A model generated the notes under the pieces. It was not told the DNA's origin, did no database searches, and saw only the letters and a list, made by a program, of their open reading frames with translations. From Lepidurus packardi (Eukaryota; Arthropoda; Branchiopoda; Notostraca; Triopsidae), in NCBI GenBank assembly GCA_023053545.1, contig JAKZAN010000039.1, positions 697,001-761,000 of the forward strand: a stretch of DNA of 64,000 nt, read 5' to 3'. Position 1 is the stretch's first letter. Each line of letters begins with the position of its first letter. Of this stretch, positions 48,301-60,727 are shown piece by piece. Position numbers and translations under genes: made by a program.

Positions 48301-51300
48301 TAATTCAGTCCGTAATGAAATAATTCAGTCCATAATGAATTAATTCAGTCCGTAAGGAATTAATTCAGTCCGTAAGGAATTATTTCAGTCCGTAATTAAT
48401 TCATTCATTCCTTACGGAATTAACTAAGTCCACAATGAATTAATTCAGTCCGTAAGGAATTAATTCAGTCCGAAAGGAATTAATTCAGTCCGTAAGGAAT
48501 TAATTCAGTCCGTAAGGAATTATTTCAGTCCGTAAGGAATTAATTCAGTCCGTAAGGAATTAACTCAGTCCGTAAGGAATTAATTAAGTCCGTAAGGAAT
48601 TAATTCAGTCCGTAAGGAATTAATCCTGTCCGTAAGGATTTAATTCAGTCCGTAATGTAATAATTCAGTCCGTAAGGAATTAATTCAGTCCGTAAGGAAT
48701 TAATTCAGTCCGTAAGGAATAAGTTCAGTCCGTAAGGAATTAATTCAGTAAGAACGGAATTCAATCAATCCTAAAGAAATAATTCAGTCCGTAAGGAATT
48801 AATTCAGTCCGAAAGGAATTAATTCAGTCCGTAAGGAATTAATTCAGTCCGTAAGGAATTAATCCAGTCCGTAAGGAATTATTTCAGTCCGTAATTAATT
48901 AATTCATTCCTTACGGAATTAATTAAGTCCATAATGAATTATTTCAGTCCGTAATTAATTCATTCATTCCTTACGGAATTAATTAAGTCCATAATGAATT
49001 AATTCAGTCCGTAAGGAATTAATTCAGTCCGTAAGGAATTAATTAAATCCGTAAGGAATTAATTCAGACCGTAAGGAATTAATTTAGTCCGTAAGGAATT
49101 AATTCAGTCCGTCCGGAACTAATTCAGTCCGTAAGGTATTAATTCAGTCCGTAAGGAATTAATTCAGCCCGTAAGGAATAAGTTCAGTACTTAAGGAATT
49201 AATTAAGTCCGTAATGGATTAATTAAGTCCGTAATGAATTAATTCAGTCCGTATGAAATTAATTCAGTCCGTAAGGAATTAATTCAGTAAGAACGGAATT
49301 CAATCAATCCTAAAGAATTAATTCAGTCCGTAAGGAAATAATTCAGTCCGTAAGGAATTAATTCAGTCCGAAAGGAATTAATTCAGTCCGTAAGGAATTA
49401 ATTCAGTCCGTAAGGAATTAATTCAGTCCGTAAGGAATTATTTCAGTCCGTAATTAATTCATTCATTCCTTACGGAATTAATTAAGTCCATAATGAATTA
49501 ATTCAGTCCGTAAGGAATTAATTCAGTCCGTAAGGAATTAATTAAATCCGTAAGGAATTAATTCAGACCGTAAGGAATTAATTCAGTCCGTACGGAATTA
49601 TTTCAGTCCGTAATTAATTCATTCATTCCTTACGGATTTAATTAAGTCCGTAAGGAATTAATTCACTCCGTAAGGAATTAATTCAGTAAGAAAGGAATTC
49701 AATCAATCCTAAAGAATTAATTCAGTCCGTAAGGAAATAATTCTGTCCGTAAGGAATTAATTCAATCCGTAATGTAATAATTCAGTCCGTAAGGAATTAA
49801 TTCAGTCCGTAAGGAATTAATTCAGTCCGTAATGTAATAATTCAGTCCGTAAGGAATTAATTCAGTCCGTAATGAATTAATTAAGTCCGTAAGGAATTAA
49901 TTAAGTCCGTAAGGAATTAATTAAGTCCGTAAGGAATAAGTTCAGTACGTAAGGAAATAATTCAGTCCGTAATAGATTAATTAAATCCGTAATGAATTAA
50001 TTCAGTCCGTATGAAATTAATTCAGTCCGTAAGGAATTAATTAAGGAATTAATTCAGTCCGTAAGGAATTAATTCAGTCCGTAAGGAATTAATTCAGTCC
50101 GTAAGGAATTAATTCAGTCCGTAAGGAATTAATTCAGTAAGAAAGGAATTCAATCAATCCTAAAGAATTAATTCAGTCCGTAAGGAAATAATTCAGTCCG
50201 TAAGGAATTAATTCAGTCCGTAAGGAATTAATTCAGTAAGAAAGGAATTCAATCAATCCTAAAGAATTAATTCAGTCCGTAATGAAATAATTCAGTCCAT
50301 AATGAATTAATTCAGTCCGTAAGGAATTAATTCAGTCCGTAAGGAATTAATTAAATCCGTACGGAATTAATTCAGACCGTGAAGAATTAATTAAGTACGT
50401 AAGGAATTAATTAAGTCCGTAAGGAATTAATTCAGTCCGTAATGAATTAATTAAGTCCGTAAGGAATTAATTAAGTCCGTAAAGAATTAATTAAGTCCGT
50501 AAGGAATTAATTAAGTCCGTAAGGAATAAGTTCAGTACGTAAGGAAATAATTCAGTCCGTAATCGATTAATTAAATCCTTAAGGAATTAATTCAGTCCGT
50601 AAGGAATAAATTCAGTACGTAAGGAATTAATTCAGTCCGTAATGGATTAATTAAGTCCGTAATGAATTAATACAGTCCGTATAAAATTAATTCAGTCCGT
50701 AAGATATTAATTAAGGAATTAATTCAGTCCGTAAGGAATTAATTCAGTAAGAAAGGAATTCAATGAATCCTGAAGAATTAATTCAGTCCGTAAGGAAATT
50801 ATTCAGTCCGTAAGGAATTAATTCTGTCCGTAAGGTTTTAATTCAGTCCGTAAGGCATTAATTCAGTCCGTAAGGAATTAATTCAGTCCGTAAGGAATTA
50901 ATTCCGTCCGTAAGGAATAAGTTCAGTACGTAAGGAATTAATTCAGTCCGTAATGGATTAATTAAGTCCGTAATGAATAAATTCAGTCCGTATGAAATTA
51001 ATTCAGTCCGTAAGGAATTAATTAAGTCCGTAATGAATTAATTAATTCCGTGATGAATTAATTAAGTCCGTAATGAATTAATAAAGTCCGTAAGGAATTA
51101 ATTAAATCCGTAAGGAATTAATTCAGACCGTAAGGAATTAATTCAGTCCGTACGGAATTATTTCAGTCCGTAATTAATTCATTCATTCCTTACGGATTTA
51201 ATTAAGTCCGTAAGGAATTAATTCACTCCGTAAGGAATTAATTCAGTAAGAAAGGAATTCAATCAATCCTAAAGAATTAATTCAGTCCGTAAGGAAATAA

Positions 51301-52033
51301 TTCTGTCCGTAAGGAATTAATTCAGTCCGTAATGTAATAATTCAGTCCGTAAGGAATTAATTCAGTCCGTAAGGAATTAATTCAGTCCGTAATGTAATAA
51401 TTAAGTCCGTAAGGAATTAATTCAGTCCGTAATGAATTAATTAAGTCCGTAAGGAATTAATTAAGTCCGTAAAGAATTAATTAAGTCCGTAAGGAATTAA
51501 TTAAGTCCGTAAGGAATAAGTTCGGTACGTAAGGAAATAATTCAGTCCGTAATCGATTAATTAAATCCTTAAGGAATTAATTCAGTCCGTAAGGAATAAA
51601 TTCAGTACGTAAGGAATTAATTCAGTCCGTAATGGATTAATTAAGTCCGTAATGAAATAATACAGTCCGTATAAAATTAATTCAGTCCGTAAGATATTAA
51701 TTAAGGAATTAATTCAGTCCGTAAGGAATTAATTCAGTAAGAAAGGAATTCAATGAATCCTGAAGAATTAATTCAGTCCGTAAGGAAATTATTCAGTCCG
51801 TAAGGAATTAATTCTGTCCGTAAGGTTTTAATTCAGTCCGTAAGGCATTAATTCAGTCCGTAAGGAATTAATTCAGTCCGTAAGGAATTAATTCAGTCCG
51901 TAAGGAATAAGTTCAGTACGTAAGGAATTAATTCAGTCCGTAATGGATTAATTAAGTCCGTAATGAATAAATTCAGTCCGTATGAAATTAATTCAGTCCG
52001 TAAGGAATTAATTAAGTCCGTAATGAATTAATT
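45344..52033 (+). repeat. 6.7-kb higher-order unit, copy 2 (about 6,690 bp)
   Basis: Second half of the dimer, starting where copy 1 ends. One 20-bp monomer is missing near 47,900-47,930 compared with 41,180-41,240, where three ttaagtccgtaaggaa units precede aataagtt instead of two. The last shared marker is gtaaggtttt at 45,131 (51,820). At about 52,040 the sequence continues as gtgatgaatt instead of gtgatgaact, marking the edge. Confidence 0.9.
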
Positions 52034-55000
52034 AATTCCGTGATGAATTAATTAAGTCCGTAATGAATTAATAAAGTCCGTAATGAATTAGTTAAGTCCG
52101 AAAGGAATTAATTAAGTCCGTAAGGAATTAATTAAGTCCGTAATGAATCAATTAAGTCCATAAGGAATTAATTCAGTCCGTAAGGAATTATTTCAGTCCG
52201 TAATTAATTCATTCATTCCTTACGGAATTAATTAAGTCCATAAAATTCAGTCCGTAAGGAATTAATTCAGTCCGTAAGGAATTAATTAAATCCGTATGGA
52301 ATTATTTCAGACCGTAAAGAATTAATTAAGTACGTAAGGAATTAATTAAGTCCGTAAGGAATTAATTCAGTCCGTAATGAATTAATTAAGTCCGTAAGGA
52401 ATTAATTAAGTCCGTAAGGAATTAATTAAGTCCGTAAGGAATAAGTTCAGTACGTAAGGAAATAATTCAGTCCGTAATCGATTAATTAAATCCGTAATGA
52501 ATTAATTCAGTCCGTATAAAATTAATTCAGTCCGTAAGGAATTAATTAAGGAATTAATTCAGTCCGTAAGGAATTAATTCAGTCCGTAAGGATTTAATTC
52601 AGTCCGTAAGGAATTAATTCAGTCCGTAAGGAATTAATTCAGTCCGTAAGGAATTAATTCAGTCCGTAAGGAATTAATTCAGTAAGAAAGGAATTCAATC
52701 AATCCTAAAGAATTAATTCAGTCCGTAAGGAAATAATTCAGTCCGTAAGGAATTAATTCAGTCCGTAAGGAATTAATTCAGTAAGAAAGGAATTCAATCA
52801 ATCCTAAAGAATTAATTCAGTCCATAATGAAATAATTCAGTCCATAATGAATTAATTCAGTCCGTAAGGAATTAATTCAGTCCGTAAGGAATTAATTAAA
52901 TCCGTACGGAATTAATTCAGACCGTGAAGAATTAATTAAGTACGTAAGGAATTAATTAAGTCCGTAAGGAATTAATTCAGTCCGTAATGAATTAATTCAG
53001 TCCGTAAGGAATTAAGTCCGTAAGGAATTAATTAAGTCCGTAAGGAATAAGTTCAGTACGTAAGGAAATAATTCAGTCCGTAATCGATTAATTAAATCCT
53101 TAAGGAATTAATTCAGTCCGTAAGGAATAAATTCAGTACGTAAGGAATTAATTCAGTCCGTAATGGATTAATTAAGTCCGTAATGAATTAATACAGTCCG
53201 TATAAAATTAATTCAGTCCGTAAGATATTAATTAAGGAATTAATTCAGTCCGTAAGATATTAATTAAGGAATTAATTCAGTCCGTAAGGAATTAATTCAG
53301 TAAGAAAGGAATTCAATGAATCCTGAAGAATTAATTCAGCCCGTAAAGAAAATTATTCAGTCCGTAAGGAATTAATTCTGTCCGTAAGGTTTTAATTCAG
53401 TCCGTAAGGCATTAATTCAGTCCGTAAGGAATTAATTCAGTCCGTAAGGAATTAATTCCGTCCGTAAGGAATAAGTTCAGTACGTAAGGAATTAATTCAG
53501 TCCGTAATGGATTAATTAAGTCCGTAATGAATAAATTCAGTCCGTATGAAATTAATTCAGTCCGTAAGGAATTAATTAAGTCCGTAATGAATTAATTAAT
53601 TCCGTGATGAATTAATTAAGTCCGTAATGAATTAATAAAGTCCGTAATGAATTAATTAAGTCCGAAAGGAATTAATTAAGTCCGTAAGGAATTAATTAAG
53701 TCCGTAATGAATCAATTAAGTCCATAAGGAATTAATTCAGTCCGTAATGGATTAATTAAGTCCGTAATGAAATAATACAGTCCGTATAAAATTAATTCAG
53801 TCCGTAAGATATTAATTAAGGAATTAATTCAGTCCGTAAGGAATTAATTCAGTAAGAAAGGAATTCAATGAATCCTGAAGAATTAATTCAGTCCGTAAGG
53901 AAATTATTCAGTCCGTAAGGAATTAATTCTGTCCGTAAGGTTTTAATTCAGTCCGTAAGGCATTAATTCAGTCCGTAAGGAATTAATTCAGTCCGTAAGG
54001 AATTAATTCCGTCCGTAAGGAATAAGTTCAGTACGTAAGGAATTAATTCAGTCCGTAATGGATTAATTAAGTCCGTAATGAATAAATTCAGTCCGTATGA
54101 AATTAATTCAGTCCGTAAGGAATTAATTAAGTCCGTAATGAATTAATTAATTCCGTGATGAATTAATTAAGTCCGTAATGAATTAATAAAGTCCGTAATG
54201 AATTAGTTAAGTCCGAAAGGAATTAATTAAGTCCGTAAGGAATTAATTAAGTCCGTAATGAATCAATTAAGTCCATAAGGAATTAATTCAGTCCGTAAGG
54301 AATTATTTCAGTCCGTAATTAATTCATTCATTCCTTACGGAATTAATTAAGTCCATAAAATTCAGTCCGTAAGGAATTAATTCAGTCCGTAATGAATTAA
54401 TTAAGTCCGTAAGGAATTAATTAAGTCCGTAAGGAATTAATTAAGTCCGTAAGGAATAAGTTCAGTACGTAAGGAAATAATTCAGTCCGTAATCGATTAA
54501 TTAAATCCGTAATGAATTAATTCAGTCCGTATAAAATTAATTCAGTCCGTAAGGAATTAATTAAGGAATTAATTCAGTCCGTAAGGAATTAATTCAGTCC
54601 GTAAGGATTTAATTCAGTCCGTAAGGAATTAATTCAGTCCGTAAGGAATTAATTCAGTCCGTAAGGAATTAATTCAGTCCGTAAGGAATTAATTCAGTAA
54701 GAAAGGAATTCAATCAATCCTAAAGAATTAATTCAGTCCGTAAGGAAATAATTCAGTCCGTAAGGAATTAATTCAGTCCGTAAGGAATTAATTCAGTAAG
54801 AAAGGAATTCAATCAATCCTAAAGAATTAATTCAGTCCGTAATGAACTAATTCAGTCCATAATGAATTAATTCAGTCCGTAAGGAATTAATTCAGTCCGT
54901 AAGGAATTAATTAAGTCCGTAAGGAATTAATTAAGTCCGTAAGGAATAAGTTCAGTACGTAAGGAAATAATTCAGTCCGTAATCGATTAATTAAATCCTT

Positions 55001-57967
55001 AAGGAATTAATTCAGTCCGTAAGGAATAAATTCAGTACGTAAAGAATTAATTCAGTCCGTAATGGATTAATTAAGGAATTAATTCAGTCCGTAAAGAATT
55101 AATTCAGTCCGTAATGGATTAATTAAGGAATTAATTCAGTCCGTAAATAATTAATTCAGTCCGTAAGGAATAAATTCAGTACGTAAGGAATTAATTCAGT
55201 CCGTAATGGATTAATTAAGTCCGTAATGAATTAATACAGTCCGTATAAAATTAATTCAGTCCGTAAGATATTAATTAAGGAATTAATTCAGTCCGTAAGG
55301 AATTAATTCAGTAAGAAAGGAATTCAATCAATCCTAAAGAATTAATTCAGTCCGTAAGGAAATAATTCAGTCCGTAAGGAATTAATTCAGTCCGTAAGGA
55401 ATTAATTCAGTCCGTAAGGAATTAATTCAGTCCGTAAGGAATTAATTCAGTCCGTAAGGAATTAATTCAGTCCGTAAGGAATTAATTCAGTCCGTAAGGA
55501 ATTATTTCAGTCCGTAATTAATTCATTCATTCCTTACGGAATTAATTAAGTCCACAATGAATTAATTCAGTCCGTAAGGAATTAATTCAGTCCGAAAGGA
55601 ATTAATTCAGTCCGTAAGGAATTAACTCAGTCCGTAAGGAATTATTTAAGTCCGTAAGGTATTAATTCAGTCCGTAAGGAATTAATCCTGTCCGTAAGGA
55701 TTTATTTCAGTCCGTAATGTAATAATTCAGTCCGTAAGGAATTAATTCAGTCCGTAAGGAATTAATTCAGTCCGTAAGGAATAAGTTCAGTACGTAAGGA
55801 ATTAATTCAGTCCGTAATGGATTAATTAGGTCCGTAAGGAATTAATTCAGTCCGTATGAAATTAATTCAGTCCGTAAGGAATTAATTCAGTAAGAACGGA
55901 ATTCAATCAATCCTAAAGAAATAATTCAGTCCGTAAGGAATTAATTCAGTCCGAAAGGAATTAATTCAGTCCGTAAGGAATTAATTCAGTCCGTAAGGAA
56001 TTAATTCAGTCCGTAAGGAATTAATTAAATCCGTAAGGAATTAATTCAGACCGTAAGGAATTAATTCAGTCCGTAAGGAATTAATTCAGTCCGTAAAGAA
56101 TTAATTCAGTCCGTGAGGAACTAATTCAGTCCGTAAGGTATTAATTCAGTCCGTAAGGAATTAATTCAGCCCGTAAGGATTAAGTTCAGTACTTAAGGAA
56201 TTAATTAAGTCCGTAATGGATTAATTAAGTCCGTAATGAATTAATTCAGTCCGTATGAAATTAATTCAGTCCGTAAGGAATTAATTCAGTAAGAACGGAA
56301 TTCAATCAATCCTAAAGAATTAATTCAGTCCGTAAGGAAATAATTTAGTCCGTAAGGAATTAATTCAGTCCGAAAGGAATTAATTCAGTCCGTAAGGAAT
56401 TAATTCAGTCCGTAAGGAATTAATTCAGTCCGTAAGGAATTATTTCAGTCCGTAATTAATTAATTCATTCCTTACGGAATTAATTAAGTCCATAATGAAT
56501 TAATTCAGTCCGTAAGGAATTAATTCAGTCCGTAAGGAATTAATTAAATCCGTAAGGAATTAATTCAGACCGTAAGGAATTAATTCAGTCCGTACGGAAT
56601 TATTTCAGTCCGTAATTAATTCATTCATTCCTTACGGATTTAATTAAGTCCGTAAGGAATTAATTCACTCCGTAAGGAATTAATTCAGTAAGAAAGGAAT
56701 TCAATCAATCCTAAAGAATTAATTCAGTCCGTAAGGAAATAATTCTGTCCGTAAGGAATTAATTCAGTCCGTAATGTAGTAATTCAGTCCGTAAGGAATT
56801 AATTCAGTCCGTAAGGAATTAATTCAGTCCGTAATGTAATAATTCAGTCCGTAAGGAATTAATTCAGTCCGTAATGGATTAATTAAGTCCGTAAGGAATT
56901 AATTAAGTCCGTAAGGAATTAATTCAGTCCGTAAGGAATTAATTCAGTCCGTAAGGAATTAATTCAGTCCGTAAGGAATTAATTCAGTCCGTAAGGAATT
57001 AATTCAGTCCGTAAGGAATTAATTCGGTCCGTAAGGATTTAATTCAGTCCGTAAGGTATTAATTCAGTCCGTAAGGAATTAATTCAGTCCGTAAGGAATT
57101 AATTCAGTCCGTAAGGAATAAGTTCAGTACGTAAGGAATTAATTCAGTCCGTAATGGATTAATTAAGTCCGTAATGAATAAATTCAGTCCGTATGAAATT
57201 AATTCAGTCCGTAAGGAATTAATTAAGTCCGTAATGAATTAATTAAGTCCGTAAGGAATTAATTAAGTCCGTAAGGAATTAATTCAGTCCGTAAGGCATT
57301 AATTCAGTCCGTAAGGAATTAATTCAGTCCGTAAGGAATTAATTCAGTCCGTAAGGAATTAATTCAGTCCGTAAGGAATTAATTCAGTCCGTAAGGAATT
57401 AATTAAGTCCGTAAGGAATTAATTCAGTCCGTAAGGAATTAATTCGGTCCGTAAGGATTTAATTCAATCCGTAAGGTATTAATTCAGTCGGTAAGTAATT
57501 AATTCAGTCCGTAAGGAATTAATTCAGTCCGTAAGGAATAAGTTCAGTACCTAAGGAATTAATTCAGTCCGTAATGGATTAATTAAGTCCGTAATGAATA
57601 AATTCAGTCCGTATGAAATTAATTCAGTCCGTAAGGAATTAATTAAGTCCGTAATGAATTAATTAAGTCCGTAAGGAATTAATTAAGTCCGTAAGGAATT
57701 AATTCAGTTCGTAAAGAATTAATTTAGTCCGTAAGGAATTTATATCAGTCCGTAAGGAATTAATTAAGTCCGTAAGGAATTAATTCAGTGTACAAAGAAT
57801 TAATTCAGTCTGTAAGGAATTAAATCAGGCCGTAGGGAATTAATTCAGTCTGTAAGGAATTAAATCAGGCCGAAAGGAATTAATTAAGTCCGTAAGAAAT
57901 TGATTCAGTCCGTAAGGAATTAATTCAGTCCGTAAGGAATTAATTAAGTCCGTAAGGAATTAATTCA

Positions 57968-58198
57968 GTTCCCAAGGAATTAATTGAGTCCCTAAGTAGT
58001 TAATCCAATCCGTAAGGAATTAATTCAGTCCGTAACTAATTAATTCAGCAAGTAAGGAATTCAATCAATCATAAAGAATTAATTCAGTCCGTAATGGATT
58101 AATTAAGTCCGTAATGAGTTAATTCAGTCCGTATGAAATTAATTCAGTAAGAAAGGAATTCAATCAATCCTAAAGAATTAATTCAGTCCGTAAGGAAT
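57968..58198 (+). repeat. Shared satellite flank of island 2
   Basis: Partner of 22,281-22,511, with one difference at 57,986. It leads straight into the retroelement breakpoint at the same base as in island 1. Confidence 0.9.
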
Positions 58199-58355
58199 GT
58201 ACAGCCCTGGGACCGACAGTGCCTCTTGCAGGCTTCAAAATAGCCAAAGGTTCGTGTGCCTCTACGACATCCATGCCGAGGAGTACCGTAACATCTTCGT
58301 CCTTCATTTCTGGAAGCTCCAAGCCTCTCAAGTGATTGTGAGCCTTTTGCAGTCG
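58199..58355 (-). pseudogene. Protease C-terminal segment beyond the stop codon, island 2
   Basis: The frame continues open for 52 codons after the TAA at 58,356-58,358, again with VTVLLGMD, and stops at the satellite junction. Three substitutions separate it from island 1 (at 58,213, 58,249 and 58,309), and all change an amino acid. Since both islands carry the stop, it predates their duplication. Confidence 0.7.
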
Positions 58356-60611
58356 TTAAAAATCATAACGTCGATTTGAAATGTTGAGATTAGGAACGGT
58401 GAGCGCTCCCGAAACTTGCACGACGGATTTTCCGTCGAGAGAGGAGACTTCGAACTCCACAGTCTTCGCGCGCAAAACCGGGTCATTTCCATGGAACGTC
58501 TCGAGGTGAATATTCTTCTCAGGGCCATTTAAAGATAAGCTTCGGGCGACATCTCTTCTAATAAGTGACACTTCGCTGCCAGTGTCGAGCAGAGCGTTTA
58601 CGCGTAAAGACTTCCCATTTTTGGAGATTATAACGGGAACTAATGATAGAAGAACAATTCTCCCAGGCGCGAATCTCATATGATAGACTGCGGGTCCTGG
58701 CTGGCTTTTCGCTGGAGAACGATTTGGGTAAACTCGGGGAGCGCCGTGCAGCAATGGGTGATGTTTTTCTTTACAGCCGTCGACTGCACAGGCCTGCTTT
58801 CGGCCACATTTCCGACTTCGATGGGAGTCTTCGAGGAAGGAGAAGCAGAGCGATTTTTCCTTGACAACTTCAGCACGCTCCTTCGTCTGCAACGCGGCGA
58901 ATTTTCGACAATCGGAAATACTGTGCCCCATTTTCGCGCATACTTGGCAAGTTTTTGGGGCAGAGTTTTCGCTCGTTGCATAAACATGCTTCGATTGGGG
59001 CGTCTTCGTAGCCAGGGGTGACCTTTTCAAAGGCCCCGGTTTGGTTTCGAATTGTTCAATCGGTTGAACTGTCATTTGGCTTAAAACGAGTTGATCAAGC
59101 CAAGCGTCTAAATCAGACAGATCAGCGAGACGAGGTTGTATACTAAATACTCTTTCCCCCCATCTATTTCTGAGAGGCTTGGGCAATTTGTTGAGAAGCT
59201 GTGACAGGGTTGCGCTCGATTGCAAGTCTTGGTGATACCCACAGTGCTCAAGGGACGTAACAGCGCCATGGACTTCGTTAGCAAATTCTTGAAGAGCTTC
59301 GAAATCTTCAGAGCGTAGCTGTGTAATGTTAAGCAATTTCGCAATGAAAGCTCTGGCAATTAAATGAGGATGGCCATATCTTCGTTGCAGTTCCGCTAGG
59401 GCCGTTTTATACAAGGAGGGGCTATGTAGTGTTTGCGCAATCGATCCCCTTACTCTGTCATCCAAAAGTTCTCTTAAATAAGCGAGTTTTTGAGCGTCGG
59501 AACAGCCCGATTCATAGATCAGAGCTCTGAAATTAGCAATAAACATCGTCCATCGTCTCGGGTCTCCATTAAACGGGGTAATCGTGATCTTTGGGAGTCC
59601 GGAACTCTTACCACCATGAGAACTGCGTTCTCCGCGATTTTCTGATTCTTCGTATATCCACGCATCTTCGCGATTTGCAACCTCTTCTCGGCGATAGGTG
59701 GCGTTGGCAACTGTCCTCTCGTTTGTGGAAGCTGGAGTAGTAGTTTCGCTTCTGTCGGGGACCAGGGCAGTTTGGTGTGTTGGACTCACTCGTACGTCAA
59801 GCGACACGTTGGAAGGACGTGTTGCCGTCCCCGTGATGAGCATAGGCTCTCCAACTACCTCCTCAACTTCTTCGCGTAGTGAATTTGCTTCTAAACGGAG
59901 TTGGGCGACTTCATTTTCGTAATGTCGTCTCTCTCGGGCCAACTGTGCTCTCTGTTCCTCTTCCTCCAGTTGCATCTGCATTTCCCTTAGCCTTTTTCGG
60001 CAGGCCTCCTCTTCTACGGCGTCTTCGTTTAACCGATGGAGACGCAATTCGGCAGAGGCAAGGCGTAATTGGGATTCCCGATGCCGCATGCTTGAGGATT
60101 TGCTCGCGATGCTGCCCTCTGCAGGCGATCGGGACGAACGGGACGAACGGGAAGAGATAAGCGAGCGCGATACGATTGATGATGGAGGGTCGTTAGCTCG
60201 TGAGGAACGATATTCTTCGATATTTAGAAAAGACGCGAATGCGTCTCTCTCTATTTTCGTTAAATACGCTTCGGCGTTCGCTCTTTGGCGGTCTTTCAGC
60301 CCCCGAGCCGTGATGTAGCGTTTGTTAAGGTCTGCACATTCCTTGAGACCCTCGGAAAGCTGCTGCCGTAGAACTTCGAGTGCGCTGCGGCTGCCGCGGT
60401 TTGCGGTGTGTGCATCAATTCGTTTGATACACACGTTGACGCGCTTCGTGGCTTCGGTACGAAGCTTGCGTAAAAAACGAACGTCTGACGCGTCACGTTC
60501 GTCATCTGAGAATTCATTGTTGACGTCACGCTCGACATCCGAGAATTCATTGTTGACGTCACGCTCGCCATCCGAGAATTCATTGTTGGCTGGCGCGTTG
60601 GCGTACGCCAT
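58356..60611 (-). CDS. gag: BEL/Pao Gag-protease polyprotein, island 2 (751 codons)
   Basis: This is the same protein as in island 1 but with its native N-terminus. The ATG at 60,609-60,611 has A at -3 and G at +4, a good animal initiation context; codons further upstream in frame have no ATG. Order: three 11-residue acidic repeats (9-41), a basic helical region (about 45-135), a Ser/Arg-rich stretch (about 135-165), coiled coil (175-254), DUF1759-like core (about 339-514), knuckle 1 (555-568), knuckle 2 (589-602), third Cys/His cluster (608-623), and protease with DTG at 676-678. Knuckle 2 is damaged: its second Cys is Phe at residue 592, and a nearby Glu is Lys. The frame ends at a TAA in the protease. 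It is probably a fossil with an open frame rather than an active gene. Confidence 0.85.
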   Translation of the reverse strand: MAYANAPANNEFSDGERDVNNEFSDVERDVNNEFSDDERDASDVRFLRKLRTEATKRVNVCIKRIDAHTANRGSRSALEVLRQQLSEGLKECADLNKRYITARGLKDRQRANAEAYLTKIERDAFASFLNIEEYRSSRANDPPSSIVSRSLISSRSSRSSRSPAEGSIASKSSSMRHRESQLRLASAELRLHRLNEDAVEEEACRKRLREMQMQLEEEEQRAQLARERRHYENEVAQLRLEANSLREEVEEVVGEPMLITGTATRPSNVSLDVRVSPTHQTALVPDRSETTTPASTNERTVANATYRREEVANREDAWIYEESENRGERSSHGGKSSGLPKITITPFNGDPRRWTMFIANFRALIYESGCSDAQKLAYLRELLDDRVRGSIAQTLHSPSLYKTALAELQRRYGHPHLIARAFIAKLLNITQLRSEDFEALQEFANEVHGAVTSLEHCGYHQDLQSSATLSQLLNKLPKPLRNRWGERVFSIQPRLADLSDLDAWLDQLVLSQMTVQPIEQFETKPGPLKRSPLATKTPQSKHVYATSENSAPKTCQVCAKMGHSISDCRKFAALQTKERAEVVKEKSLCFSFLEDSHRSRKCGRKQACAVDGCKEKHHPLLHGAPRVYPNRSPAKSQPGPAVYHMRFAPGRIVLLSLVPVIISKNGKSLRVNALLDTGSEVSLIRRDVARSLSLNGPEKNIHLETFHGNDPVLRAKTVEFEVSSLDGKSVVQVSGALTVPNLNISNRRYDF
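60489..60587 (-). repeat. 33-bp coding repeat, three copies, in the Gag N-terminus
   Basis: Three tandem 33-bp units encode NNEFSDxERD followed by V, V and A, where x is G, V and D in turn. Each unit carries GAATTC. The units are acidic and unrelated to the 20-bp satellite. The segment is absent from island 1 because that copy is truncated before it. Confidence 0.9.
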
Positions 60612-60707
60612 TGTACGAATTACGAAAGTAAATGCGTCAAAAAACAAGTTTGAGATCGAAAATTTAGTACTTAACAGTTTGCGAGGCGAAAAGAAAAGCC
60701 GATTGGT
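60612..60707 (-). other. Retroelement 5' leader
   Basis: Ninety-six bases between the primer-binding site and the Gag ATG. It has no ATG in the Gag frame. Packaging or other leader functions cannot be read from sequence. Confidence 0.6.
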
Positions 60708-60725
60708 TTCCCGGTCGATGCACCA
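60708..60725 (-). promoter_or_regulatory. Primer-binding site for tRNA-Gly
   Basis: On the minus strand this reads TGGTGCATCGACCGGGAA. It starts with TGG, the complement of the CCA tail, and matches the 3' end of animal tRNA-Gly(GCC) at 17 of 18 positions as I recall that tRNA; the mismatch is A for G at position 11. It lies two bases after the inferred LTR end, the expected place. Minus-strand DNA synthesis would start here. A tRNA-Gly primer has been reported for some BEL/Pao elements. Confidence 0.8.
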
Positions 60726-60727
60726 AA

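Larger units (their letters stand above)
24732..58198. repeat. Satellite array B, 20-bp monomer
   Basis: A 33.5-kb continuation of the same 20-bp satellite in the same orientation, with no gene inside it. Its variant set differs from the second half of array A. Frequent here are tccataatgaatt, aataagttcagtacg, aatcgattaattaaatcc, aggttttaattcagtccgta followed by aggcatt, gtccgtccggaactaatt, and the deletion form ccataaaattcag. Repeated blocks are described separately at 27.7-34.0 and 38.6-52.0 kb. From about 56.9 kb towards island 2 the order becomes simpler and higher-order structure is less obvious. The 231 bp before island 2 match the flank of island 1. Confidence 0.97.

Noticed and set aside
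60612..60647. Upstream extension of Gag by 12 codons
   Set aside because: It would begin at a TTG. The ATG at 60,611 has a good initiation context and is the natural start.
60708..60725. tRNA gene
   Set aside because: Only the last 18 bases of a tRNA are matched, with no acceptor partner or anticodon arm; the LTR context explains it as a primer site.
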